From positions 1-64,000 of the forward strand of contig DF237449.1 of assembly GCA_000708835.1 (NCBI GenBank): a stretch of 64,000 nucleotides of DNA, read 5' to 3'. The stretch is from Klebsormidium nitens (lineage: Eukaryota; Streptophyta; Klebsormidiophyceae; Klebsormidiales; Klebsormidiaceae). The translations under genes were made by a program, and so were the position numbers. The notes under the pieces were generated by a model. The model saw only the letters and a program-made list of their open reading frames with translations. It did not search any database and was not told the DNA's origin. How positions within the stretch are numbered: position 1 is the first letter of the stretch; every line of letters begins with the position of its first letter. This document shows positions 36,272 to 46,956 of this stretch, piece after piece.

Positions 36272-36496
36272 GAGCGGGGTCATGCAAGGAGAATCAGTAA
36301 TTTGGGGACCGGGACCGGGGAGCTGTTGGAAGGGCTGACGTGGCGAGGTTTAGGATTTTGACCCTGGGCTTTAAGATCAATGATTGGTCAAAAGAAGGCC
36401 TAGCCCAGGGGTTTGCCCCTCAACCCCGCCACGTCAGCCCTTCCTACAGCTCCCCGGCCCTGGTCCTCAAATTACTGATTCTCCTTGACCCCGCTC
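36272..36496. mobile_element. MITE-like element 1, 225 bp, long terminal inverted repeats
   Basis: Ends are GAGCGGGG..CCCCGCTC, with near-complete complementarity extending about 75 bp inwards through AAGGAGAATCAGTAATTTG and GGGCTGACGTGGCG. It is flanked by a 5-bp duplication, TGTCA (36267-36271 and 36497-36501). It has no coding capacity, so it would be a non-autonomous DNA transposon or foldback element. The inner ends continue the pairing, so the whole element can form a hairpin. Confidence 0.88.
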
Positions 36497-36501
36497 TGTC
36501 A

Positions 36502-39204
36502 GTGTCGGTTATGACCCAAGAGTACTACCCCGGTTAGTGGTAGAAATGGAAAGACATCCAGCCCGGTCTCAGAACCAGGACTCCTGTGGGCCCCTACGGG
36601 AGGGGAAGGCCAGGAAAGTGTCCCGGTGCAGAGCCCCCGAGTCCTCGACGGTCCAATTCAGATCCCAACCGGCCAGGCTAGAACCCCTGGTTAAGTTGCT
36701 CATATTGTATATTAAACCCTGACAGTTCCGACTCGTCCGTACTGCCGTACTGCCGAGGTTAATATTAGTGTAACCCCTGAGTCAAACAAAACGAAAAGGT
36801 TACAAAGCAATTTGAAAACTTTCAGGAGAGCGTCATGGTCAAAGTTCACGTCGCAGAAGGAAACGCTTCGCTCCCGGTTCCATACGGAGGACCCGGTTAG
36901 GGTTAGGGTTTTGTTGGCGGGGCTGCCACACGCAATCAGGCTCAGGTTCAAGCACGGCTTGACCATGCAGGTGGTCCGACCTTCACATGACGCTGATCAA
37001 ACGCGAAGGAAGGCGCGCTGCGTGTGCTTGGCAATGTAGTGTTTGGATTCTTAACTGGCCAGATGCTTTGAGGCGAGACAATGCCATGCAAGAGGGTCGC
37101 TTTCATTGCTCATCCATGGTGTTCAGCAGCAGAAGGAAAACGTTGTTGAAGATTGCCAGGTGCAGGCAAGAGGCAAAGAAGATGGGAAAAAGTGGCAAAG
37201 CTTGCTTTTCAAGGTATATCCAGCAGATTCACTGGGCACAGCACCACCTTGCCTTCATGCAAATGCATGCAGGTTCACACCCAATGTGGATTGCCTGATA
37301 ATAAAGGTGAAAGACTGGGGGATGCAAAGTGGTTCTGACCTGTGCACCTGATGCAGGTGAGTGCAGAAGAGATTAAATGGATTTCGTGGCCGTTCAGACT
37401 TTTTGTTGCTTACACAGGGTCAGAACATCTTTCCCTTGAACCCTTTGCTGCTAATCAGCTCGTCTATTCAAACAGTTATAAGCAGTTGTGAACATTCAGA
37501 CTGCTGATGCATCAAGATTTGAACCAAATCAACTTTCATGGAACAACAACCAGCAGATCAACACTGTCATCTACTGTCTCCTCCCTGGCGTTGGATCCTA
37601 GTGCCGAAGCCTGGAGGGTTTCAGGGTGTACATCATGTGTGATTGAAAGTATTTTTAGCACTTACAGGGGACATGCAAGTTTCTCATCGAAACCAGATCA
37701 GAAGATAGGCACGCTTGCATTGATTTAGCAAGCTGTTTGGAATTGATTCAGCAAGCTGTTTGGCAAAAGCTTCAAACCTGGGAACAACGGAGGCTCTGTC
37801 AAATGAAGGTCGTGTTTGATGCATCAGAATGCTCGCTAAGCTAGACTCCTTAGAGAAAAAGGTTGCTTCTTGAACTTGTCGTTGCCACGCTTCAGATTTT
37901 TGGTGGGCTGAAGCGTAAGAAAGATAAACCTGCCCGCGGACGATTACAAGCTGTCATATTCCCAGACCCTGTTCTCTTGTTGTAAGATGCGGCAGCTGTC
38001 AGGGTTGGAGCGCTGGAGCGTGCGTGACAAGAGGCCGTCCACTCTTTAGCATCTAAAGCATAACGGGCCAGCCCGGATCAACAACGGAGGAGGCGAAACC
38101 CACTTTTGTGGTAAGCTCCAGACGCTACTGTGAGCTTTGGAGCTGATAAGGCCCCATTTTAAGCAGACGATGTGCATTATCATCAGCGCCTAGGTCATCC
38201 AATGAAGGGCTTGCAAGTATTGGTAGCCTATTCTGACGTTGCCTATCCTTCGCTTGTTCTCATGCAAACCAATGTAAATAGTAGAGCTCAAAGTAATGTA
38301 AGCGATCATTGGCGAAAGGGAGGGCTGATGATGATCGAGCTGCGGGTTGCAGGTCGTCGCAGAAGTCCCGCAAAGTAAACCAATGCTGCTAAGCACTGCT
38401 GCTAGCAGCTCTGGCCGCGCTTCTCTGTCTGTGTGTCAGGGTGAACACAAAAAAAAATAGTCTTTGCACCTTATTCGAGTTTAGGAGTTCTTGAAAGCAA
38501 ACGAGCTACGAAAGGACAGCCGATAAGCATCACGTATGATCGAAGCATTGAGAACGCTTGCTCTTGTACCTTCAGGCAGGTTCCTCCTGTGATCTGACAT
38601 CTGCCCCGGTTGGTCGGATGGACAGACGTTTTGCGGCTTGACTAGGCCTCGTGCGTACCAACAGCATTATCTGGACGAGCACACCCTCACGAAGGAATTT
38701 CAGAGCTTCGCTGATTGAATACAGGTTCCTTCTTAGATACTGGGAGGCCGCATTTCACCAAAACATGTAGAAAGTTTCTTTGCAGGGCGACACTCAAATG
38801 TGAGGATAAGAAAGCTGGGGGAGAGAAGGAACCGGCTCCATTGCAATTGTAGAGCGCCGTGGTAAGCTTATGAATTTCTGACGGGATGGAGAATATTGTG
38901 AGGCTTCATTCACGGATCTGGTCGAATAGCAATAGAACGACCGAGTAAAAAGGAATTTGAGTGTAAAACTTTGCTGGGTTGGTCGCTCGTTTGGTAATAT
39001 ATGATATGATTTGCGAACCGCGGCGGACACGTTGCGTTTCTTTGCAAGATGGGCACGCACCAGCTCTCGATTTCATATCTTTCGGCCTTGGTGCCATTGA
39101 CAGTGTTTTTGATTCAACATGCATCAGAAGCACCTCTTTTCCAACCAAGAGCATCAGCGTTCGCACACCATTGACTCTGTGCAGTCTGCCCGCAGCCAGC
39201 TGCA
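36502..39204. other. Intergenic region with no supportable gene
   Basis: About 2.7 kb. Visible details are a short telomere-like tract, GGTTAGGGTTAGGGTTTT, near 36895-36912, and a 21-bp direct repeat (37720-37740 and 37743-37763, one mismatch, core AGCAAGCTGTTTGG). No exon with family motifs was found on either strand. Confidence 0.5.
37720..37763 (+). repeat. 21-bp direct repeat, two copies
   Basis: TTGATTTAGCAAGCTGTTTG(G) is followed after two bases by the same sequence with one T-to-C change. It is isolated, with no associated feature. Confidence 0.85.
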
Positions 39205-42200
39205 ATGAGCCTCAGCCGTACGGACAAGGAGACGTGGAACAGAGACCGGAAGGTAAGACTCGGGCCTTTCAAGCCAGGATCGAAAGATTGAATGCTGGTC
39301 AACTGAGTCGACCCAACAGCGGAAGTTCTGCCCGAACGGATAGAAACGATGCTTCAATAAGGTGACCGCGTGTGTTCTGAAGGGTCCCTCACATGAATTG
39401 CAATTGTGCACATGCAGCAAAGAAAAGCGAAGAAAAAGCATGTTGAGCCCCGTAAGGTGAGCATCTTGAGCAGCATTGAGTGATTACTTGTTGATCACCT
39501 GATCGAGCACATGAGGCACATCGTTGTGGGTCACCGCATTGACCAGCATTTGCGGACGCGCAGAACCGAATCGGTTGAAGACATGGCGCAAAGTGAAGCC
39601 TTCACTGTCAGCTCGAAACCTTCTCGACGAAACCTCTTTGATTCTTCTCGCAGCGGAGCGGCCGGGTGACTGCCGGAATGACTAAAACAGAATGCGGCTG
39701 CTAAGAAGCACGTCGGGCCGTCAGCTGTCGGCGGTGAGCTTGTTCTCAGATGCTGACGTAGTAGCCTTTCATAGAAAGCGGACCGTTGCTTCGACAAACC
39801 CTCGTCTACCCATTAACAAGTGCGACGTACGTCAGTGAGGAGTTAAAATGGCTCAGTTCCTATGGTCGACTCGTTTTCCTCAAGTATCTCTTTTGAAGCC
39901 TCTTCATTCCAGTCTATCACAACCCTTGCTTCATTTTAGCCCTCACTGAATGCGTACAATCTAGAAAAGCGGGGTCGTGATCTCGTGGACTCGCAAGAAG
40001 TAAGTCACGATTCACTGCTAGAATTGAGTTTGCGCTCGTTGGCCGGACAACGTTCGAGAGCGTGTTCGTCTCGACCACGGCTTTGCTCATACATGTTCAA
40101 CAATGAACGGCGAGATGAGAAGATCTCGGCTGCAGCAGCGCTCACTTGAGCAATCATCTTCGAGCAGATTTGTCTCCTCACCAAAGCTTCAATCGTCCTG
40201 ATTGCAGGTGACCTCCAAGCAAGCGAAGGCGAGCCGGAAGTCAAGGGTAACGCTGCTTATCGGAGACGTGGTAAGCAGTCGATGTCATTTGCAGATCCAT
40301 CACCACCATCTGAGGAATAGCGGGGCTTTATCCATTTCAAAACCCAGAATTTGTTGCGGCTGTCCTTGTGAGTACGGTTCCTGTGCTTGCAGCAACTTCT
40401 CAGGAAAATTCTGGAAGCAGCGTCCTTTCCTTCGAATCGTTTCTTTCTAACGGTGAAGCATGGGGTCGTTGGACATTGGATACTTGTGGCTGGTTTTCGT
40501 CAGTCAGATCCTGGGCCTGCCTAATCAACCTTGTGACAAAACAGCGTCCATACTTCCGCTCAAGTTTTCGGAAGCAGCATCCGAACACAGAGAACTTTAT
40601 TTACGGTGCCTTGCAGCCTGTCAGGGCCGCTTAAGTCATCTACACCAAGTCAAGCGATCTAGTCAACGGCGGGCCTCTGGGACACAAGCACCTCGGGGTC
40701 ATCGTCGAATCGACTGACACGTCGCAAGCCCGGCGGAATGTGCCCAAGGGCCACACCGCAGCGGAACCCACAAACGGCGAGAGCACGTTGACGGTAGGAG
40801 ATCTGCTGGTGACGACCGACGTCATCGAATGGCCCAAGAAGCATGTCGTCGAGATCCTGGCGCCAATTCGAGGGAAGCCTCGAAATGGCGTCAAGTGAGA
40901 GTGCAGGTAAGTCAAAGATTTTTTTCACCGGAGTCCGTTTTCGTGAATCACTTGAAAGTAGAGCATTTGAATTTACCTTGGGCCCCGCAGTCGATGCAGC
41001 TCCAGACTGCCATCGGCTTGCTCACTTGATGTTCAAAAAGCCTTTTCGCTTGCCGGTACAGGGGAACATATGATTCGCTTTACGCTGCCATTCTATTACG
41101 CCGCTACCAGCCTGCGACCATTTTCGACAAATCTCTCTTTGTTATCCGAGGTCGTCTCGCTTGTTGTCGCATCCAACCAAAACAAGGTGGCTTCTTGTGG
41201 TATACAGTGTGCTGTGTATTAGGCAAATTGCTTCTGGAGGTTCGACTGAATCTGTCGCTGGTACACGAGCGCTTGCTGACGTCACGTTTGCTTTCGTGGT
41301 GTTGGGTAGCGAGCAGCCGGTGGCTGTAGATTTTGTGGGACGCGTCCAGGTTGCGCCCCTCCCGCGCACGCGCAGATTTGGGAGAGCTCGACCAAGATTA
41401 TTCTTGTGTGTTCGCGGTTGCTGACGTCATTTTCGTTTGCGCAATCCTGCGAGCGCAAGCGGCCAATGGCCGTGGACGAGAACGTCTTCTTGGAGCGCGT
41501 CCCTTCCTCACGCGCGCAAACACGGGAGAGTTTGACCAAAGCCACTGGCTGTCATCTCGCCCCTGCTGACGTCATCTCCGCTTGCGCAGTTCTGCAATCG
41601 TGAGCAGCCGGTGCCGTGGAGCAGGACGTCTACTCGGGTCGCGCCCCTCTCGCGCGCGCGCAAACACGGGCTGGCTCGACTCTATTACTTTCGCCTTTGC
41701 TGACGTCATATTCGTTCTCGCAGTTCTGCTGGCGCGAGCCGCGCGCGGCTGTGAAGCAGACTCGCAACTGGTATTCATGCCGCGCCCCTTTCGCATGCGC
41801 GCGAGACACGGTGAGATTCCAATAAAGCGGCTGTTGACATGCATGTTTGCTCGCGCAGTATTGAAAGGCCGGCGAGCAGAAGTTGGTTAAGCGGAACGTC
41901 TTCCAGATAATGCGTACAGGTCGCGCCCTCCCGCACGCGCACGAAACTTTGTATATATCGGTCGTCAGACGTGCATTGATTGCTCTGGAGTGCAAACTCA
42001 TCATTTCATTCTGCAGTTTGGTACACCAATGATTGCGGATCGCGAGGTGTGGGACCTGACCATCAACAAGGATCAGAAAGTAGAGCACCATGTCCTTAGA
42101 AGAGCAAGGCATGTGGCAAGAAGTTGATCAGGCGAGGTCAAGAACAAGGACGTGAAGAGTGTCCAGTACAGTGTCCAGTGTATAGTAATTACGAGCTTAT

Positions 42201-43241
42201 GGTCCGCGCTAGCTGTAGGCCCCTCTTCGTGTAGATGCCTCGAATGATCAGGGTCATTAGAATCATAAGAGTCTACTATAGGCGCACCCTATAGTAGATA
42301 GAACATTCCGCCAGGTAGGACTACGGTAGCGCACTTAATAACACCTGACTCCGTCTGATCCTGGTTTGAGGTTCCTAGCGGTCTTAATTTGCGCGTTTTC
42401 GGTACGTTCCGACCTTAAAAACCGGACATTTCAGCCAAGATCGTCCTTAATTTAGCATGTGGATTTAGAGCGGCTGCGCCCTTAAAGCGATGCTGTTTTA
42501 AGAGCGCCGTCGCGCGGTCTGCTTCCGGACTATGTTTAAGACCGGCGCTGCTCTCAAAACGGCCGCTCTTAATTCGTGTCCAGATTTATAGTGAGCTAGC
42601 TAGCTAGGCCATGCATGGACACCGTACCAAGGCTAGGCCATCTATGGTGATGGGAGCCCAAATCAGGGCCCAAGTTGCAATCCGGTCCGTTAAAAAAAGA
42701 CTCAGATGCACGAAGTCACTCTGCAATTCTGGGGCTTTGAAATTGAACGCCCACTTTAAGCTCTGTACCTCACATGAATGCATCCGACCATGTACCCTAG
42801 TTCTCATGAGCCTTAACCATATCCACGCAATTACAAGTGTTATGTTAGTCGATCGATTCTATTGTTCACGAGCCTCCCAGCTAGTATGCCAGACTCGACT
42901 TATAATATACCTTGTCCTCCAGTGCAGATCAAGAAGCTACCGTCACACGTGATGGCAATCTTTGCCCACTGTTTGTGTGCTGCCCGCCATGTTTAGCCCA
43001 CAATTATGGACGAACTACAGAATCCAACGGTTCATTCTAGCTCACCTTGAACTACATTTCTCGATTAGTGTTCCTATCCGTGCAAGCTCTATCATAGACT
43101 ACAATTAGACGCCAGGTCTTCAATGAATTGTATTATTTGCAGGACACTGCAAAGAATCGGGCCAATTTGGCCATCAAGAATGGGTCGACTTTGCCGACTA
43201 CCCCCAGGAAGCTTCTCCAAAAGCAGAGGGCTGAAAAGTGA
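39205..43241 (+). CDS. Candidate multi-exon gene for a basic protein, unknown function (exon chain incomplete)
   Basis: Splice-bounded, phase-0 pieces on the plus strand: 39205-39252 (ATG, MSLSRTDKETWNRDRK, donor GTAAGA), 39418-39456 (QRKAKKKHVEPRK, donor GTGAGC), 40208-40270 (VTSKQAKASRKSRV to GDV, donor GTAAGC), a GC-rich open segment inside 40635-40895 (contains GGPLGHKHLGVIVES and TVGDLLVTTDVIEWPKKHVV), 42017-42079 (FGTPMIADREVWDLTINKDQ, donor GTAGAG) and 43143-43241 (DTAKNRANLAIKNGSTLP.., TGA stop). The first two, and the last two, join cleanly. The start of the 40635 piece and its link to 42017 are unresolved. The protein would be lysine/arginine-rich, suggesting a nucleic-acid or ribosome contact, but no family is recognised. 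Confidence 0.4.
41260..41960 (+). repeat. Degenerate GC-rich tandem repeat, ~145/134-bp units with TGACGTCA
   Basis: Perfect TGACGTCA palindromes begin at 41277, 41422, 41567 and 41701, and a degenerate TGACATGC at 41835, giving spacings of 145, 145, 134 and 134 bp. Each is followed by a TTTGCGCAGT-like segment, a GCGAGCAGCCGGT-like segment and a CGCGCCCCT(C/T)..CGCGCGCAAACACGGG-like segment. It lies in an intron or gap of the candidate plus-strand gene. The long frames here are side effects of the GC-rich repeat. Confidence 0.88.
42272..42298. repeat. 11-bp perfect inverted repeat with 5-nt loop
   Basis: TCTACTATAGG and its exact complement CCTATAGTAGA surround CGCAC. It is a short hairpin in otherwise featureless DNA; no function can be assigned. 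Confidence 0.85.
42299..43142. other. Probable intron or intergenic DNA
   Basis: If the candidate plus-strand gene is real, this is most of its last intron (42080-43142). The stretch 42370-42590 repeats motifs like CTTAAAGCG and TTAAGAGCG in both orientations and may be an eroded element. No coding exon is supported. Confidence 0.4.
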
Positions 43242-43331
43242 TCCTTCTAGTTTGGCTTCCCGCAATTAATTAGCAGGCAGCATGCTGAGCTCCCTTTGAC
43301 TTGCTTCCGAGCGCAGGGCCTTGCCGGCCCT

Positions 43332-43586
43332 TCAGAAGCAACGGGCTTTGACGCTGTTAGGCGGGACCTCAAACTGATCCCAGTCCAGCTGGCTCGAGGT
43401 TTCGAAGAGCGACTCGGAGGTCTCGAGGTCGAAGCTGGCGAAGAACACTTGGGCGGGGTCTCCTTCGCAAGCAGGCACGTCCCATGTCTTGCTCAGCGGC
43501 TTGATGTCCGGATCGAAGATCTCGGAGCACAGAGCGCTAGTGGGGGTGATCGGATCGTAGTCGTTGTGGCGCGCCCTTTTCGTTTC
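43332..43586 (-). CDS. Orphan terminal exon candidate, 84 codons, unknown protein
   Basis: A GC-rich frame opens right after a good acceptor (CCCTCTCTCAG|GAAACG) and ends in TGA at 43332. It reads ETKRARHNDYDPITPTSALC..., then a D/E/S-rich part with SQLDWDQFEVPP. Its base composition contrasts with the AT-richer flanks, as the other exons do. Upstream exons were not found; it is not needed by the LBD gene, which has its own stop at 44668, though it could be an alternative 3' exon. No family recognised. Confidence 0.4.
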   Translation of the reverse strand, partial: ETKRARHNDYDPITPTSALCSEIFDPDIKPLSKTWDVPACEGDPAQVFFASFDLETSESLFETSSQLDWDQFEVPPNSVKARCF

Positions 43587-43905
43587 CTGAGAGAGGGACG
43601 CCGAGCAGACAATATTGGCAACAAGCAACTTTTTGCAGAAGTGGAGGTGGCACAGTCCACCACATGCTACCTTGCAAGCGTGAGGTTACAAAGATCAAGT
43701 CGGTTACAAAAGCGGACACTGCATGTGTTAATGTATTGAAGAGACCTGCTGGCCCCAATTCTTTTCTGTCCCCAAATTTCTGGGAGTGGGATGATTTGAT
43801 CACACTGCCCAAGCTTGAATGGGGCTAGAATGACCGGACACGGCAAATTGGTCAACTCGATCAGACCGACTCCTATGCAATACTGGCCGTGAGCTCTACA
43901 TGACT

Positions 43906-44236
43906 GAGCGGGGACAAGGAGAATCGGTACCGGACGGAAGCTAAGGCTAGGTGCTGTTGGAACCCCCAATAGTGACGTCAGCTTCAGGCTGCCATATCTT
44001 TTTGTCTACTATCGGCCGTTCAAATGTCAGATATACAGCATCCAACGGCTTGGGATGCGAATTGAAAACCCTAACTCGGGATGCAGGCAATGTCACATCG
44101 CAGCCGTCGGCTGACCACTTCTACAGGATTCGACGCTTCAGAACCAGAGCGGTCGAAGTTTGGGTTGACATAACTGCAAACCCAACAGGCCCCAGCCTTA
44201 GCTTCCGTCCGGTACCGATTCTCCTTGTCCCCGCTC
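43906..44236. mobile_element. MITE-like element 2, 331 bp, same family as 36272-36496
   Basis: Perfect terminal inverted repeats of about 43 bp begin GAGCGGGGACAAGGAGAATC and run to GGAAGCTAAGGCT. The element is flanked by the 5-bp duplication TGACT (43901-43905 and 44237-44241). It shares GAGCGGGG(T/A)CA..AAGGAGAATC(A/G)GTA with element 1. The interior is non-coding. Confidence 0.9.
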
Positions 44237-44667
44237 TGACTGGCTGAGGACCTGCCCTAACACCTAAGCTCATTGGTCTGGGACTGTTGAAAGCTGAGTG
44301 GGCCCAGACTCAAGTCTTTGAAAGGCGTGCAGTCAAACACAAGACTGATTGTCGGGGAGCTGAAGCACGAAAACAGGATTGAAGGCGGAATATTTACCTG
44401 GCTAAGCAGCTCGGACCTCTCCGGAATCTCGATGCAGTTGGATTGTACAAAAGTGTGGTACTCCATAGGTACCACACTCTTCCGTTTCTGGAATTGTCAG
44501 AAAAAGGAGAAGCTATCAATATCAAACGGACAAGATCGCGTTACTGTGGGGGGTGATGAATCAAAAGGATACTTCATGACTGTGGGATCACGGAGTTACA
44601 CTAGAAACCAACAATTTCCTGTACCTGTGTGAACCCGCATGACCGACACACGTTGAGAGTAGACAAA

Positions 44668-46956
44668 CTACGCTTCATCTCGATTCTGAAAAAGCTGAGG
44701 CGAGCCTCTGGGTAAGTTGAGAAGCTTTCTGCAATCATTTTGGCCAGTGTGGAGGTCGTCATCTTGCTCAAATGAACGAGCAACGTAGGGGTTGCTCTCT
44801 TGCTGCCAACAACAGCACAGTTATTAATTAACATAGGAGATGGATGAAATCCTTTCACTATCCTTTCTTGTGCAATTGGAAGTCTCTGAAGATTGGACTG
44901 TCCAGAAGTAAGTCCCGTGAGGGCCCTGCCAACCTTGAGGCAGATGGTGCCTGGCATCAATTCAAGAACACTCGGTTTCAACGTGCAACTTGACGCTTAG
45001 TCTCAACGGACGAGGTTTAAGAAAAGCAGTAGTATCTAAATACTGCCAGATTCAAACTTGTCAGGCTATATGTCCAGATCAGCTTGTTCGTAGAACTGAC
45101 AGGGCACAATGTCTTCCCACGATCTGAAGACCGAGAAGAAACAGGCTCTGCCATACCACGACTCTCAAAAACTGTGATGAGTTCCACCCTTTGAAGAAAG
45201 AACCAGGTGCAACATTGATGCCTCACCCTTCGTGACCGGAGGTCTGCTCGCGTCGTCTGGTCTTGCATCAAGGAAAGCCTGATGCGCTCCAACGCTTGGA
45301 CACGTGCTCTTGTGCCGCTCAACTGGGACTGTGAGCAAAAAATAATGACACAATCAAAAAGGTGCAAAATGCTTAGGTAAGAAACACGAGACAGCGTTAC
45401 AGCAGTACAACAACACATTGGACCTTTTGAAACAATCAAGTATCTAGAAGGCAAAACTCTTCTCCTGACATGTACATTCAGGCGCCAGTCAAATTATAGT
45501 CAATTTTATCAAGGAACATGAGAGCAACTAGAGTCGGTTTGAAAGCCCTTTCCTAGATAAACAGTGTGCAAGAACACCCACCTGTAAAGTAACTATCTGC
45601 TGTTGCAAAAGGGCAACTGCAGCGACGCACCCGTACACTGGGTCTATAGTCCTGCAATGTTGCAGGAAGTGGAACACAATCAGGTACTCTTCAGCCAGAT
45701 CTGAATGGAAGTGCACAGGACTGGGCACAAACGTTGTTTCGGACCTTTTTCAACAGCGAAATAGCCCAAATCTACAGAATCCTGCAACAGTCCACCGCAT
45801 TGGAACCTCTCTACAGACTTGTCAAAGATCCTGGGTTGGATACTCCATGTAATCCAAGTCCATGCCTGACCCCTTCCAGCAAAGGTGTTGATTACTGTCA
45901 GGTCATGCACTCCTGGTCCAATCACCTGTCTTGCATGGTGGTACCCCTGCCCTGTCCTGCTTCTTCATCGAAACTGAATGTACGAGACTCTGTACTCGCA
46001 TGATATGGCTCACCTTGCTTCAGCTTCATATGTGAGACTCTTGACTGTGTTGGTCCGGTCGGCAACAGGCACTCTACTGAGGAACTTCCCAATGTTATGA
46101 GCCCCGTAGCTGTACAAGAAGAAGGATTGTCAAGACTTTCTAATAGGGGACAAGGGAGTAGATTGAACAGCCTCTTATGAAAGACTTTGAATCTGCCTGA
46201 GCCCTGGCTTACCACAGCAGCTTAGCCTGAACATACTCTAAGCAGAAACTACTGAGCTGAGATAGCTCTGAGAACCTGAGATTGATGATCCTGATGTTCT
46301 GAGATTAAGAATCAAGAGAGCACCTCTTAATAGTTCCTTTGTCTACCAACTCTGAGAAACTCAAACTCCAGGGCAGCTTTGCTCAAAGATGTAAGCTGGA
46401 AGAAGAACCACCTCAGAGCCTCTCGCTCAATTGGAAGTGGAAAACATGAGGAGGAAACCGTAAGCACAGAGGACCAATAAAGTAGGCTACTGCAAAGTGA
46501 GATACAGAGATCAGGAAAGGGCTGAAAGCTTCTTGGGGAAACAAGGCGGGTTGGAGACAGTACACGGAAAGTGCTCAAAATAAGTGCCTCAGCAGGATGA
46601 TTGCCCCTTCAAGCTGGCTTCAAAACTCCCTAGATCACATTTGCACAAGCGATCGAGTTCCAATTAACTTTCATGAACCACATAAACCTCCACAAAGGTC
46701 AATGCAGTCTCTCCCGCAATCCAACCTGACGACGGAACTAAAAGAGGAACTTCCAGTGCAGGTCTCAGTTGGCAACTCACATCTTGTGCAAGAGGACAAA
46801 CTTCTCCCGCTCCTGCTGAGGAAAGTAGGGCGCAAAGATGCATTCCTGAGTGCATTTCCGGCGCAAAAACCTGCATGCTGCGCAGGGCGGCTGGTCACGG
46901 ACAGCTACATCAGGGAGCGGAGTTGAACTTGGGAGTTCATCTGTCTGGGTGGCCAT
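44668..46956 (-). CDS. LBD: LOB-domain (LBD/AS2 family) transcription factor, 5 exons, 192 aa
   Basis: Nuclear DNA-binding protein of the LATERAL ORGAN BOUNDARIES family. Exons (minus): 46956-46781, 46109-46014, 45651-45582, 45328-45227, 44802-44668; every junction is in phase with GT..AG. The zinc-finger-like C block CX2CX6CX3C is complete (C25, C28, C35, C39 in CAACRFLRRKCTQEC), followed by IFAPYFP, then the GAS block (HKIYGAHNIGKFLSRVP) and the invariant DPVYGC with the LQQQ..LQ coiled-coil segment (about residues 95-115). The ATG at 46956 gives a short 20-residue leader before the C block, as is usual. The C-terminal tail is variable in the family; the last exon follows a good acceptor (TTGTTGGCAG) and ends in TAG. 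The total length is typical. Splitting the LOB domain over three exons is more than the usual single intron. Confidence 0.92.

Noticed and set aside
41260-41960. CRISPR-like array
   Set aside because: Units are long, diverged and without spacers, and the genome is eukaryotic.
43537-43812. Second minus-strand frame overlapping the orphan exon
   Set aside because: Different frame from the acceptor-linked one, with no motif.
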